A stretch of 10,980 bases of DNA from Synechococcus sp. CPC35. GTDB lineage: Bacteria > Cyanobacteriota > Cyanobacteriia > PCC-6307 > Cyanobiaceae. The position numbers were made by a program, and so were the translations under genes. Position 1 is the first letter of the stretch; every line of letters begins with the position of its first letter. Below are positions 1 to 8,600 of the stretch, in pieces. The notes below the pieces were generated by a model. The model saw only the letters and a list, made by a program, of their open reading frames with translations. It did not search any database and was not told the DNA's origin. The DNA lies in contig NYUU01000145.1 in NCBI GenBank assembly GCA_002684175.1, positions 1 through 10,980 of the forward strand. The letters run 5' to 3'.

Positions 1-252
1 CCACGAACAAGAAATAATGTTCCGGAAGCCATGCGCAAAACAAAAGCAGACGCCTCTGCTACAGCACATCCTTGTGGTGGGGCTGCGATGGGGAAAGCAT
101 GTGATTTGTACGGTCGAGTCAAAGGTTATAAAGGTCTATACGTCACAGATGCTGCATTCATACCTTTGTCGACTGCAGCCACGAACCCAGCTTTAACCAT
201 CGCCGCTTTTGCAGAACGATCTATGGATCATGTAATCAAGAACGATTTCTAA
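1..252 (+). CDS. GMC-family flavin oxidoreductase, C-terminal end (partial, 5' cut by window)
   Basis: The reading frame is open from base 1 and ends at the TAA at 250-252. This gives 83 residues, all from the C-terminal domain of glucose-methanol-choline (GMC) oxidoreductases, which are FAD enzymes that oxidise alcohols or sugars. What I see: a His at residue 23 of the fragment in a HPCGGAAMG block, then RVKGYKGLYVTDAAFIP, then STAATNPALTIAAFAERS. In the family the His of the first block and the Asn of the NP block form the catalytic pair; here they are H23 and N62, a normal spacing. The ATG at base 31 is internal and not the real start, because the family block extends upstream of the window. 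The FAD-binding N-terminus is not visible, so substrate and any export signal cannot be judged. The gene converges on the minus-strand genes to its right. Confidence 0.92.
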   Translation, partial: PRTRNNVPEAMRKTKADASATAHPCGGAAMGKACDLYGRVKGYKGLYVTDAAFIPLSTAATNPALTIAAFAERSMDHVIKNDF

Positions 253-642
253 GTCAATCGATTTCCTCAGGCATACAGTAAATTCTTCAATCAGAAACGC
301 AAAAACAAAAGAAGCCAAATTATTAGACTTAAAATTATTAATCATAATGCCAAGAAATATAATAATATTGCCTTTTTGCAGGGCATGTAAAGCCATAGAG
401 TCATAGGTAAAGACATCACAAACAAAATCAAACAGAAGCAAAATTACATTGCACACCAAATGAACTTACAAGAAATTACTGGAAAGACCAAGAATAGACG
501 CAAGCCTAAATGTATTGCCCAATCAAGTAGCAATCACAAAAAATATTAAAAGCAAAAGTAACCCTTAAGAGAGCAAATAAATCATTTTAACAATGGCAAT
601 GAAGAAGACAAGCCTACAAAGAGCTAATCTTACAATATAGCA
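253..642. other. AT-rich intergenic gap between convergent genes
   Basis: This 390-bp stretch lies between the end of the GMC gene (+) and the end of the DUF2808 gene (-). Bases 301-400 contain 27 G or C. I find no convincing coding frame, RNA gene, tandem repeat or GC-rich terminator hairpin. An open minus-strand frame at 193-459 overlaps the GMC coding sequence and has no protein-like features beyond hydrophobicity. Both flanking genes end here, so terminators are expected, but none is clear by eye. Confidence 0.6.
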
Positions 643-1194
643 TTAATTAACACTGACAAGCCAAGAGCCAAGGTACTTTTTGGAATTTGATTTTTGAAGG
701 CCGGCCAAAACATTAAACTGATAAAGACCGCTAGAAATAGGATTAATCAAAGAAGCATAAAATGCAATATCTTGATCTCCCTGAGGAACATTATCAAGAC
801 TTAATACAACAGATTGCTTTTCATCATTAAAAACTGAAGCAAACCCTAGATCATCAAGACACTTGGTCTTGCGTACAAAACCTCCTCTTTGCATTGTACA
901 AACATTTAATGTTGCTGATTTAAAACGCTTGTAAAAATCACGAGGAATAGTAAGCTCAAACTGCTGTGCTCCCTTCTTGAGCTGATCTTCCTTCTTGAGA
1001 ACAAAATAGTATTCCGAACGATCAAGACGTTCTCCTGAAGTTCCGAAAAAATAAAGTCTCTTGAAAGGGGAAGATTGATCAGTTCGAAACTGAAAAATTG
1101 GTGTAGTTGACTGGTACTGAGCTGATATTGACGGCGCATACATAGTAGATATAGAAACAAAGGCAAAGGCAATTAACCGTTTAGTAAAAAGCAT
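643..1194 (-). CDS. Exported DUF2808 domain protein
   Basis: The 183-residue product starts with a typical signal peptide: MLFTKR, a hydrophobic stretch to about residue 20, and a likely cleavage after SISA at residue 25. The rest resembles the DUF2808 family, which is found mainly in cyanobacteria and has no settled biochemical role. The matching features are a RADYYFVLK-like block (here RSEYYFVLKKEDQ at 59-71), an amphipathic ELTIPRDFYKRF segment (80-91), a predicted beta-rich second half, and a YLGSWLV ending. Two cysteines (99 and 112) could form a disulfide after export. The start follows the stop of the porin gene by 39 bp on the same strand, so the two may be co-transcribed. No clear Shine-Dalgarno sequence precedes the ATG. 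It probably acts in the periplasm or at the outer membrane; the porin linkage suggests envelope work but does not prove it. Confidence 0.83.
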   Translation of the reverse strand: MLFTKRLIAFAFVSISTMYAPSISAQYQSTTPIFQFRTDQSSPFKRLYFFGTSGERLDRSEYYFVLKKEDQLKKGAQQFELTIPRDFYKRFKSATLNVCTMQRGGFVRKTKCLDDLGFASVFNDEKQSVVLSLDNVPQGDQDIAFYASLINPISSGLYQFNVLAGLQKSNSKKYLGSWLVSVN

Positions 1195-1233
1195 GAAATG
1201 AAGGGTGAAAAAGATTGAAAAAGAAAGAAGTAA

Positions 1234-3864
1234 TTAGAATTTTAGATAAGTACGGAATGTCATACCCCAATCAGTCCCGGCATCTGATAAGCCATCGTGA
1301 TTAGTGAGAAGAAAAACACCAGGCTGGACAGAAATATAATCACTTAAATCCCAGTTGAACCATGTTTCAAAAGCGAAAGGTGGTTCATCAGTGCCCCAAG
1401 CAGAATCGTTCTCATAAATGTAGGGGACATTACCAACGGCAATACCGATTTTAGAATCATCTATTATCCAATCATCAACAACAAATCCGGCCATCCAGCT
1501 TCGTGCTTTAGCATTGTCACCTGATTCAACCATCGACACGCCTAAAACCGAACTGTCATATCTTGAGGTATACCAAATTTCATTGTAAGCGGCATTAAAG
1601 GAGATTTTTTCATAGAACTGCCAACCCAATGAAAGCCCAACTTGATTGATTTGATCAGTATCGAAGTAGAACGGGTTGCATGCCAAAGTAGTGCCGACAA
1701 AGCAATTCAGGGTATCTCCATTACTAAAGATGTAATTCAATGAGGCAATCACAGTGCCATCATCACTGGTATAACCAAGTTGCACAGGGACTCGGAAACG
1801 TGTATCACGGCCAACCAAACCTTTTTCCTCATATGAATTTGTAACTGGATTAATGGCATCATTTGAATTAGCTAAATAACCCGCACCAAAACTGAGCTGC
1901 CCTCCTAGAAAGTCGTCAGAAAGGTTATTAGCAGTTAAACCGATTCCTGAGCCAACGTAATCATGCATACCAGCAGCAGTTGCAAAGAAGTAGTTTTGCT
2001 GCTCAACTGGGTAAAAGTTTCCGTAGCGGACTGGCAGGAAGTGATAATCCTTGAGACGAGTACCAACCCAAAAACTTGTACTATCACTTACGGGTAATTT
2101 CCACCAAAGTCGATCAAAAGTCAATTCTTGGTTATTGTTACCCCCAAATCCAAATGCAAGGTTTGTTCCAGGAAAATTAGAACGAGAGCCGTATGGCAAA
2201 TAATTACGATGACGTAGTGTTACTCGCAGCATATCAGGACCCCACAAACTTGCTGTAAGATTCAACTTGACATCGTGATTGAAAGTATAAGCTCTCATAA
2301 AATTGTTGTTAATTTTAGTCGGATCAGAACCAGGCTCAGACTTAGCCAAGCCACGAATAAAACGCTGAGCTGTGTCTTCAGCTTTACTGCGTTGATCATC
2401 AGTCAATGAACCATATTCGGCGATTGCCAGATTTAGAAGATCATCATAAGTAGCTTTATTGTCGACTAAGCCGCCAGGAGAAACTGTATTATCACCTTTG
2501 GTTAATTTTGCATTGATGTTAGAAGGTACCTTAAGCTCCGTACCTTGACTAAGAACATCAGCCTCACTGATATTTAAGCCCAAACCAGGATTTATGGAAA
2601 GAAGCTTAGAAGCAGTTGTCCCATATTTAAAAGCGATGGTACTAATTGTTTCGCCAGTTCCAACAACATAATCAACATCCATATTATTGCTAACACCCTT
2701 AGCGCTACGTGATGCATTGCCAAGATCTATTAAATTTTGGACGTCGTCTCTCGACAGAGATATCCCACTGAATGTAATTTCATTTCCTAAATTATTAATT
2801 GTAAAATCATTAGCATCTACCTGATCGCCAAACTCAACGGAGTTCTTTAACCCACCGGTTCCTACATTGGGAACCATTGGCAAACCTTGGAAATCAACAG
2901 TAAGCTGTTTGGCAGAACCATAGTCAAGTGTTCTTGGATTAGATTTAACATAGTTCGGATCATTTTTATCAACAATAACTAAATCGCCACCATTAGAAAG
3001 AGTATTAAAACGGACTTTACCACCTGTCCAACTGGAAGCCATTGCATAACTTTCAGCCGTCTTACGATTTACAGATTCAAGACCGTTTGGAGGAAATGTA
3101 TTTTGACTTTGACCTGAAAAATAGTAACGATATGCTTTGCCTCCTGCACGGTTGCTAGCACCTGTCACTTGCAGAGGCGTGTCGGAAAAAGATTGATCAC
3201 TGAAATTACGATTAGCACTGGATAAATCAGACTTCCACAAATGCATACCAGCACTATCATCATCTCCATCAACTCCACCATAAAGCATATTGGCAGAACC
3301 ATTAAAGGTAATTGTAGGCTTGAAGACAGGGGAAATATCACTTGGAATATCTTCAACCGAGGCAAGATCTAACTTGGTTTCATTGAGCTGACCTTTAAGG
3401 GTACTTACTTCATTAGTGAGATCATCTACAGTCTTCTCTAATTCTTGTTCACGCTGTTGAGCCAACGAAGCACTAAAATTAGCTTCGGATTCAAGTTGAG
3501 TAAGTTTGTTTTTTAAAGCATCAATTTGTTGCTGAAGCATCTCCAAAGTCAAAGGGTTTGCTTGTGCAACTAAGAGCGGGGATGTATCTGCAACATATTT
3601 GCTGAGGATATCGAGCTTCTCTCTAAGCTCAGGAGTAATATTTTCACTAGTGAGGCATGTATCAAGTAGAGATTGGTTGACTTGATTCAGCGATTGAGCA
3701 AGGGCTTCACAATTATCAAGAAGATTAAGGTGTGCTGAATCTTGCCCCAACACGGTAGTGGATGATGCCAAGAGAGGCTTTTGGAATGACTCTGCTCGAG
3801 CTGACTGAGTGCCAGAGAGAATGGCTGTTCCTGCGAAGGCAAGTAAATACAGCGAGATTCTCAT
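1234..3864 (-). CDS. SomB/OprB-like outer-membrane porin with LysM-like insertion
   Basis: The 876-residue product has a signal peptide (cleavage near SARA, residue 24), then a helical stretch with Cys52 and Cys70. A coiled coil follows at about 105-167, rich in Q, E, K and L heptads. From about 180 the sequence is beta-barrel-like, with alternating aromatic residues, WGPDMLRVTLRHRNY-type strands, a WWKLPVSD block, and a final Phe in RTYLKF as expected for outer-membrane assembly. The last 45 residues match the end of cyanobacterial iron-uptake/SomB-type porins. Those porins are usually about 520-560 residues and carry an N-terminal SLH domain. I see no SLH motif here, and the protein is over 300 residues longer. 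Part of the excess is a LysM-like segment at 398-447. Cys721 and Cys729 may close an external loop. Likely role: passive entry of small solutes or ions through the outer membrane. The solute is unknown. Start: ATG with no obvious Shine-Dalgarno, but it gives a good signal peptide. Confidence 0.9.
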   Translation of the reverse strand: MRISLYLLAFAGTAILSGTQSARAESFQKPLLASSTTVLGQDSAHLNLLDNCEALAQSLNQVNQSLLDTCLTSENITPELREKLDILSKYVADTSPLLVAQANPLTLEMLQQQIDALKNKLTQLESEANFSASLAQQREQELEKTVDDLTNEVSTLKGQLNETKLDLASVEDIPSDISPVFKPTITFNGSANMLYGGVDGDDDSAGMHLWKSDLSSANRNFSDQSFSDTPLQVTGASNRAGGKAYRYYFSGQSQNTFPPNGLESVNRKTAESYAMASSWTGGKVRFNTLSNGGDLVIVDKNDPNYVKSNPRTLDYGSAKQLTVDFQGLPMVPNVGTGGLKNSVEFGDQVDANDFTINNLGNEITFSGISLSRDDVQNLIDLGNASRSAKGVSNNMDVDYVVGTGETISTIAFKYGTTASKLLSINPGLGLNISEADVLSQGTELKVPSNINAKLTKGDNTVSPGGLVDNKATYDDLLNLAIAEYGSLTDDQRSKAEDTAQRFIRGLAKSEPGSDPTKINNNFMRAYTFNHDVKLNLTASLWGPDMLRVTLRHRNYLPYGSRSNFPGTNLAFGFGGNNNQELTFDRLWWKLPVSDSTSFWVGTRLKDYHFLPVRYGNFYPVEQQNYFFATAAGMHDYVGSGIGLTANNLSDDFLGGQLSFGAGYLANSNDAINPVTNSYEEKGLVGRDTRFRVPVQLGYTSDDGTVIASLNYIFSNGDTLNCFVGTTLACNPFYFDTDQINQVGLSLGWQFYEKISFNAAYNEIWYTSRYDSSVLGVSMVESGDNAKARSWMAGFVVDDWIIDDSKIGIAVGNVPYIYENDSAWGTDEPPFAFETWFNWDLSDYISVQPGVFLLTNHDGLSDAGTDWGMTFRTYLKF
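2524..2673 (-). other. LysM-like segment inside the porin
   Basis: Porin residues 398-447 read as a LysM motif: an opening DYVVGTGETISTIAFKYG, then TTASKLLSINPGL, then GTELKVPS. LysM domains bind N-acetylglucosamine-containing glycans such as peptidoglycan. The usual opening is YxVxxGDTLxxIAxxYG, and here the D is replaced by E (GTGETIS), which is tolerated in the family. The helix-helix-strand order also fits. It sits within the porin body rather than at the N-terminus, where a peptidoglycan anchor is usually placed. Confidence 0.75.
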
Positions 3865-3875
3865 TTACAATAAAA

Positions 3876-3903
3876 AATCTAACTAATTTTAAACGCTCTA
3901 CAA
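3876..3903 (-). promoter_or_regulatory. Possible promoter for the porin gene
   Basis: Reading toward the porin, TTGTAG (complement of 3898-3903) and TAGATT (complement of 3876-3881) are 16 bp apart, a possible -35/-10 pair. Transcription would start only about five bases before the ATG. An alternative -10, TAAAAT, is the complement of 3886-3891. The call rests mainly on the need for a promoter downstream of the adjacent terminator and is weak. Confidence 0.22.
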
Positions 3904-3928
3904 AAAAAAAGCCCTCAGAAGGGGCTTT
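3902..3928 (-). terminator. Intrinsic terminator after the SRPBCC gene
   Basis: On the minus strand AAAGCCC (complement of 3922-3928) pairs with GGGCTTT (complement of 3908-3914) across a seven-base loop. The stem is followed by an unbroken run of nine T (complement of 3902-3910). The orientation ends transcripts of the SRPBCC gene, whose stop codon is about 34 bp upstream. It separates that pair of genes from the porin and DUF2808 pair. Confidence 0.88.
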
Positions 3929-3961
3929 ATTTGCAAATCAAAATGCTAAGTAAATATTAAA

Positions 3962-4510
3962 TTATTCTTCTGCTTTGTTTTTCAGGTCAATCAGAACTGC
4001 CTCGAAAGCTTTAACAAAGAAACCTTTGATCTTTTCAGCTTCAGTTGCTTGAGAGGGCTTAAGTCGAAACGTAGAACCCCAGCTAGCAAGACATTGCTGA
4101 CGACTGTTCAAGTCAACCAGCTTAACTTGATTGACCGTTTCTTTGACAGGGCCATTTTTGACATGACTATAAGCAAGTGTATAACCTATTGGATCAAGCA
4201 GAATCAACTTTTCGTCAAACGTTTTGCCGTTGCTGGCACGCGTCAGTTCACGGATTGCACCGACCTGATTGATCGGCCCTGATTTGCGAGAACTTGCGGA
4301 AAAGCCAGAGTACCAATTAGAGATACCATCGAAATCAGAAACGACATCCCACACATCAGAACAAGACTTATTTATAACAGTTGAGCGCGAAACTTGCTGA
4401 ATAGGAACATTATTAATAATATCAGTTGCGTAAACATTCTGCGTCAACATGCCAGAAAGAGAAATCGAAGAAAAAACCCCGATACCAACAAATAAAGAAT
4501 TGATTTTCAT
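3962..4510 (-). CDS. Exported SRPBCC (START/polyketide-cyclase fold) protein
   Basis: The 182-residue product begins with a signal peptide (MKINSLFVGIGVF..., likely cleavage after NVYA at residue 28). Residues about 35-178 fit the SRPBCC helix-grip fold. Visible markers are the opening strand QVSRSTVINKSCSDVWDVVSDFDGISNWYSGF (35-70, shown in parts elsewhere in the family as VWxxhxDFxxxxxW), the central GAIRELT strand (84-90), the LASWGSTFRL strand (141-150), and the long C-terminal helix (about 157-180). The family binds hydrophobic ligands in a cavity, and some members act as cyclases or dehydratases. No catalytic residues can be assigned. Export is less usual for this fold, which is mostly cytoplasmic. 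Cys50 and Cys140 could pair in the periplasm. The start lies 28 bp after the stop of the SMP-30-like gene, with a terminator just downstream, so these two genes very likely form an operon. Confidence 0.82.
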   Translation of the reverse strand: MKINSLFVGIGVFSSISLSGMLTQNVYATDIINNVPIQQVSRSTVINKSCSDVWDVVSDFDGISNWYSGFSASSRKSGPINQVGAIRELTRASNGKTFDEKLILLDPIGYTLAYSHVKNGPVKETVNQVKLVDLNSRQQCLASWGSTFRLKPSQATEAEKIKGFFVKAFEAVLIDLKNKAEE

Positions 4511-4538
4511 GATCGAAGATAAAAATTTAAAAAATGAA

Positions 4539-5492
4539 TTACTTTAATGTGATTTTGTAGACCTTGTCAGCCGAAGTCGCCAAGACAAGCTTATTATCAC
4601 TGCCACCAAAGGAGAGATTAGAAACATGATTTGGGAAAGGTATTGCACAATTCATTGTGCCATTGGCTTCCAAAACATTGACACCACCTTTGCCGGTCGC
4701 CCAAATTTTGTTGTCAGAAGCTATGCGGAGACCATCGGGGCCATGACCTTCCCCACCACCCTCGATTGGAGTTAGTTCAACAAGTTTTACAGCCTCAACA
4801 GGATTGCCAGTGTAGGAATCCAAGTCAATCGTATACAAAGTATTAGTTCCAGTATCGGAGACGATCAGAGATTTTTGATCATTAGTTATAGCGATACCAT
4901 TTGGTGTTGCAAGTTGCTTATTAATCAACTCAAGAGATCCATTGTTCGAGCGAAATACACCTGCGTATCCAAGAGAGGAATCAGCCTTTTCAGGCCCAAA
5001 TCCCTGTATACCAAACATAGGATCAGTAAAGAAAATAGAATTGTCACGCGCTATAGCGACATCGTTAGGACTATTAAGTTTATTTCCCTGGAAAGAATCG
5101 GACAACAAAGCGAATTCGGCACCATCACCATTGACAGAATTTAGGGTTCTATCATGCTGCGCGACAACAAATGAGCCATCATTCTTCGCGGCATGACCAT
5201 TTGGAAAACCAGCATTTTCTCGAAGAGTTGTCAAATCACCAGAAGGAGATATGGCATACTCCGTATCACCCATGACATCACTAAAAATCCATCGTCCTCT
5301 ATTACTATCCCAAGCTGGACCCTCTGTCCACTTAAAACCATCCTTTAACTCTTGAACACTATTAACAATACTTTCGCAGGTCCCAATATTCAGACTATCA
5401 CTTTTGGATAGATCTTGATTACCACTACATCCGGCCTGCAGGACAGCAAAGACACAAGTAACACCAATTTTGAGAGGGGTAAAACGAACCAT
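4539..5492 (-). CDS. SMP-30/gluconolactonase-like lipoprotein
   Basis: The 317-residue product fits the SMP-30/gluconolactonase (SGL) six-bladed propeller family, metal-dependent hydrolases of sugar lactones and related esters. The known metal ligands align with Glu57 in TEGPAW, Asn143 in SPNDVA, Asn198 in TPNGIA and Asp253 in GPDGLR, so the metal site looks intact. The N-terminus has a basic start, a hydrophobic core and LQAGC, suggesting lipid attachment at Cys22. The -3 position is Gln rather than the usual Leu, so the lipobox is imperfect; ordinary export is the alternative. Cys39 and Cys282 could pair once outside the cytoplasm. It is the first gene of a likely two-gene operon with the SRPBCC gene and is divergent from the large multicopper oxidase gene. 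Likely role: lactone hydrolysis in the periplasm, possibly acting on products of a GMC-type oxidase such as the one at the left edge. The pathway is inferred. Confidence 0.93.
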   Translation of the reverse strand: MVRFTPLKIGVTCVFAVLQAGCSGNQDLSKSDSLNIGTCESIVNSVQELKDGFKWTEGPAWDSNRGRWIFSDVMGDTEYAISPSGDLTTLRENAGFPNGHAAKNDGSFVVAQHDRTLNSVNGDGAEFALLSDSFQGNKLNSPNDVAIARDNSIFFTDPMFGIQGFGPEKADSSLGYAGVFRSNNGSLELINKQLATPNGIAITNDQKSLIVSDTGTNTLYTIDLDSYTGNPVEAVKLVELTPIEGGGEGHGPDGLRIASDNKIWATGKGGVNVLEANGTMNCAIPFPNHVSNLSFGGSDNKLVLATSADKVYKITLK

Positions 5493-5645
5493 GGTTAATT
5501 AGAACTATCCTTCAAGGATAACAATAAGAGCTGCGATAAGTCTGAAGAAAATATTAAAGGAGTTTTGCAAAATGTAGGCGCATTCACAAGCAGGACTTTA
5601 AATAGAATGAAGGCTGCTAAGATTTAATTATTAATTTGTCAGCAC
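5493..5645. promoter_or_regulatory. Divergent intergenic region
   Basis: This 153-bp AT-rich region must hold the promoters of the SMP-30-like gene (-) and the multicopper oxidase gene (+). I see no strong paired -35/-10 boxes for either direction. There is no Shine-Dalgarno sequence just before the oxidase ATG at 5646. A perfect short palindrome lies on the SMP-30 side at 5506-5520. The oxidase frame is open upstream only to 5628 (TAA at 5625-5627) and contains no other ATG, which supports the chosen start. Confidence 0.5.
5506..5520. promoter_or_regulatory. Perfect 7-1-7 palindrome, possible operator
   Basis: TATCCTT-C-AAGGATA is a perfect inverted repeat with a one-base centre, 13 bp before the SMP-30-like start codon. 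It could be a regulator site. On the minus strand the AAGGA within it could also act as a Shine-Dalgarno sequence, though the distance to the ATG (about 15 bases) is long. A 7-bp arm can occur by chance in AT-rich DNA. Confidence 0.3.
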
Positions 5646-8600
5646 ATGGCACCATTCAATAAACGAGGTGGATACTTCCCTGAATATCTCGTTTATGACG
5701 GTGGCCCCCTCGATGAGGATGGGGTACAGGATGGGGTAGTTACGTACACCACGTACTGGGGCACTGGACCTTTAGAAATTGATGGTGTTGGTGAGCATAT
5801 AAAGTTAAATCTTGGACAAGAAGTGCCTGATGGAATCGATGACTTTGTTTATTCACATATAGATAGCAAAAATTCAAACGCAGATGTTGCCTCCCACATT
5901 CTTCTATATACATATGGCCATCGCGACGCAGAAACAGGAGTCATTGAGCCTATCTCTCCTGGAGCTCATTTACACGTTAACCCTGGGGAGACTCTCAAGC
6001 TCAATGTTGTTTATGGCTATGAGAATGAAGATTTTGATATCCGCACTCTAGGCAAGCAGCCACGTCTAAGTGTTGGTGGTGTTGGTTACACACAATCAGG
6101 AGCATCGGGTTCAACAAATGTTCATTTCCACGGCACAAATGTAGTTTCTGATGGCTACGCTGATAACGTAAAAGTTGAATACACTGATGACTGGGAACAA
6201 GTAATTAAGATCCCAAAATCTCACCACCTGGGATTGTCTTGGTGGCATCCACATTTTCATGGATCCGCTAATTCTCAGGTTTACGGTGGAGCTTTCGCAA
6301 ATCTCTCTGTAGGAGACCCTTTAGAATATCTTGGTGAGGAATTTCAAGATGCACGTCGCAGCTATATCGGAATTAAAAATTTTAATTTTAACTATAGCCA
6401 AGAAACAGGCCGATATGAGTTAGCGACAAGTCCATTCACTCCAGAGGGCACAGCACAAAATGTTTATCTACTAAATGGTGAATATAAACCAGAGAAAGAT
6501 GGGTACAGTACCGGTGAATGGAACGCATTTTCATTCATCAACTATTCAAGCAATAGCTTCTATAATGTTAAGATTGTCCGCGCAATTGACGGGAAGACTT
6601 TTGACGTTGATGATTCAAGCACCTGGGAATCAATCGATACATACCTATATGCAAGAGATGGATATCAAGCAAATTCCATTACAAAAACCCGAACAGGCAA
6701 CAATAATTCAATCCTTAATGGCCTACAAATTGAGGATCCCGTTGATGGGAAATTCCAACCACTACCCGCGCCATCACTAGAGAATAACCATTTCTTATCA
6801 CCAGCCAAACGACATGAAGTTTTAACCTATTTTGAAGATCCAGGTGAATATAAAATCATTTCGGAAGCTTGGACCGGTGCGGGGTTACGCGCTGGTGGTT
6901 GGATTTGGCCGAACATTGAATTAGGAACAATTGTTGTAGACGGTGAAAAAACAAGTACTCCCGAGCGTCTTCCTACCGACGTAGTACCAGAGAAGTCATC
7001 TCCTGCAATTAATGATGATCTTTCTAAATACGAACCTCTTCAAATACGTCGGATGACATGGTCGGGTAATCTATTTGTAGAAGGTGCAAATCGGTACGCA
7101 AAGATCAATGGTGGTCTATATAATTCATCGGACAGATTGCCAAATAATAAACCCAACCGTTATGGTGGTTACCCCACACCATTTTTACTAAATGACAATG
7201 TACTTCCATACAATCCTGCTCTAATCACACAGCTAGATACTCTTGAATATTGGGACCATGAGCAGTGGGCTTCTGAGCAACATCCTTTTCATCCGCATCA
7301 AAACCATTTTCAGAGTATCAACCCAGAACTAACAAACAATATAGGCAACAGAGAGAGAGTAAGCTCATCTAATTCGATTCAAAAATCAAAAGAAGCAACC
7401 TCAACAATACAACTATTTATCGCATATCTTGGAAGATTTCCTGAACCTAATGAGCTTTCTTCAGAAGTAAAGCGTTTAAAAAAATCTGGGGATGAAGATA
7501 CCCTTGTTAAACGCCTTAGCGAAGGCAAGTATAAGAATGAATTCGAAAATTACTATCAAAACTATTACGACACTAATCGAGATATTGATCTTCAAATCGC
7601 TGATGGAGCTTATTACACCATCACAAGATCAAATGTCTTCAATCCTGAGAATACATTTTATTGGGCTGCAGAACTGAATCGTGTCGGAATTAATGCATTC
7701 CCACAACTAATGTTGAACCACTTCCGTGAAGGTGGGAACCAAACTCAGGCAGATATAGAAGCACAAGCGCGACTATCTAACGTTGCAGAAATGGGCTTGT
7801 ATGCCATTAATCAAATCGCAATAAGAGAAGATAGACCACTCGAATCTGCTGCGACAGCACTACTACGTGTTCTCAATCAACAAATTACTGCTGATACTTC
7901 GACAAACCTCGATCTTGAGCAAGTGATCCAAGATGCTCTTGATTTTGATCACTCTAGTCAGGACAACGGTGAAGGATTTTTTGGGTCAGATTTCAGACAA
8001 GACACTATAGCTCTGCAGTCTGCACTTCCAAATGCCCAGTCGTACTCCCTTCCCAGTAGTAATAGATATCCAGCACCAGCCAACTACAACGAGTGGGAAC
8101 CGTCAAGGATGACCACAGCAACAATTTACGAGAATTTTACAGGAGGGTATATGCAGCACTGCCATATCCTTCCCCACGAAGATAGTGGACAAGGCATTTT
8201 AATTAAGACAATAGACAATCTAGATCGAACATGGACAGCCGACCGTTCTAGTTTCGCCCCCGGTGAAGAGGTGATTATTAAGAAGGCATCAGACTACCAA
8301 GAAGTCGTCTTGCCATTATCCAAAGATATAGGGCACGAACTGAGCTTTGGAGACATTAATAAAGATGGATTTGTTGATATTATTGTGGGATTCGGCGACG
8401 GCGGGAGTGACTTAATCAGAATATTTAGCGGGCGTGATCTTACGCTCATGGATGAATTTAATGCCTTCCCAGAAGAAAACAATTGGAACTATGGTGTGAA
8501 TTTGGGCGTCGGTGATATGACCGGAGATGCACTTAAAGATATAGTGATCGGAGCAGGTAAAGGCGGGAACGGTCGAATTAGTGTTTGGAGTAATAGTAAA

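Noticed and set aside
31..252. Treating the ATG at base 31 as the start of a complete small gene
   Set aside because: The frame is open to base 1 and the protein is plainly the C-terminal part of a larger GMC enzyme.
193..459. 88-codon minus-strand open frame reading into the end of the GMC gene
   Set aside because: It overlaps the well-supported GMC coding sequence in antisense and the rest lies in AT-rich DNA; it has no recognisable domain.
5565..5608. TTGCAA and TAGAAT considered as -35/-10 boxes for the oxidase gene
   Set aside because: The spacing is about 32 bp, far from the usual 16-18.
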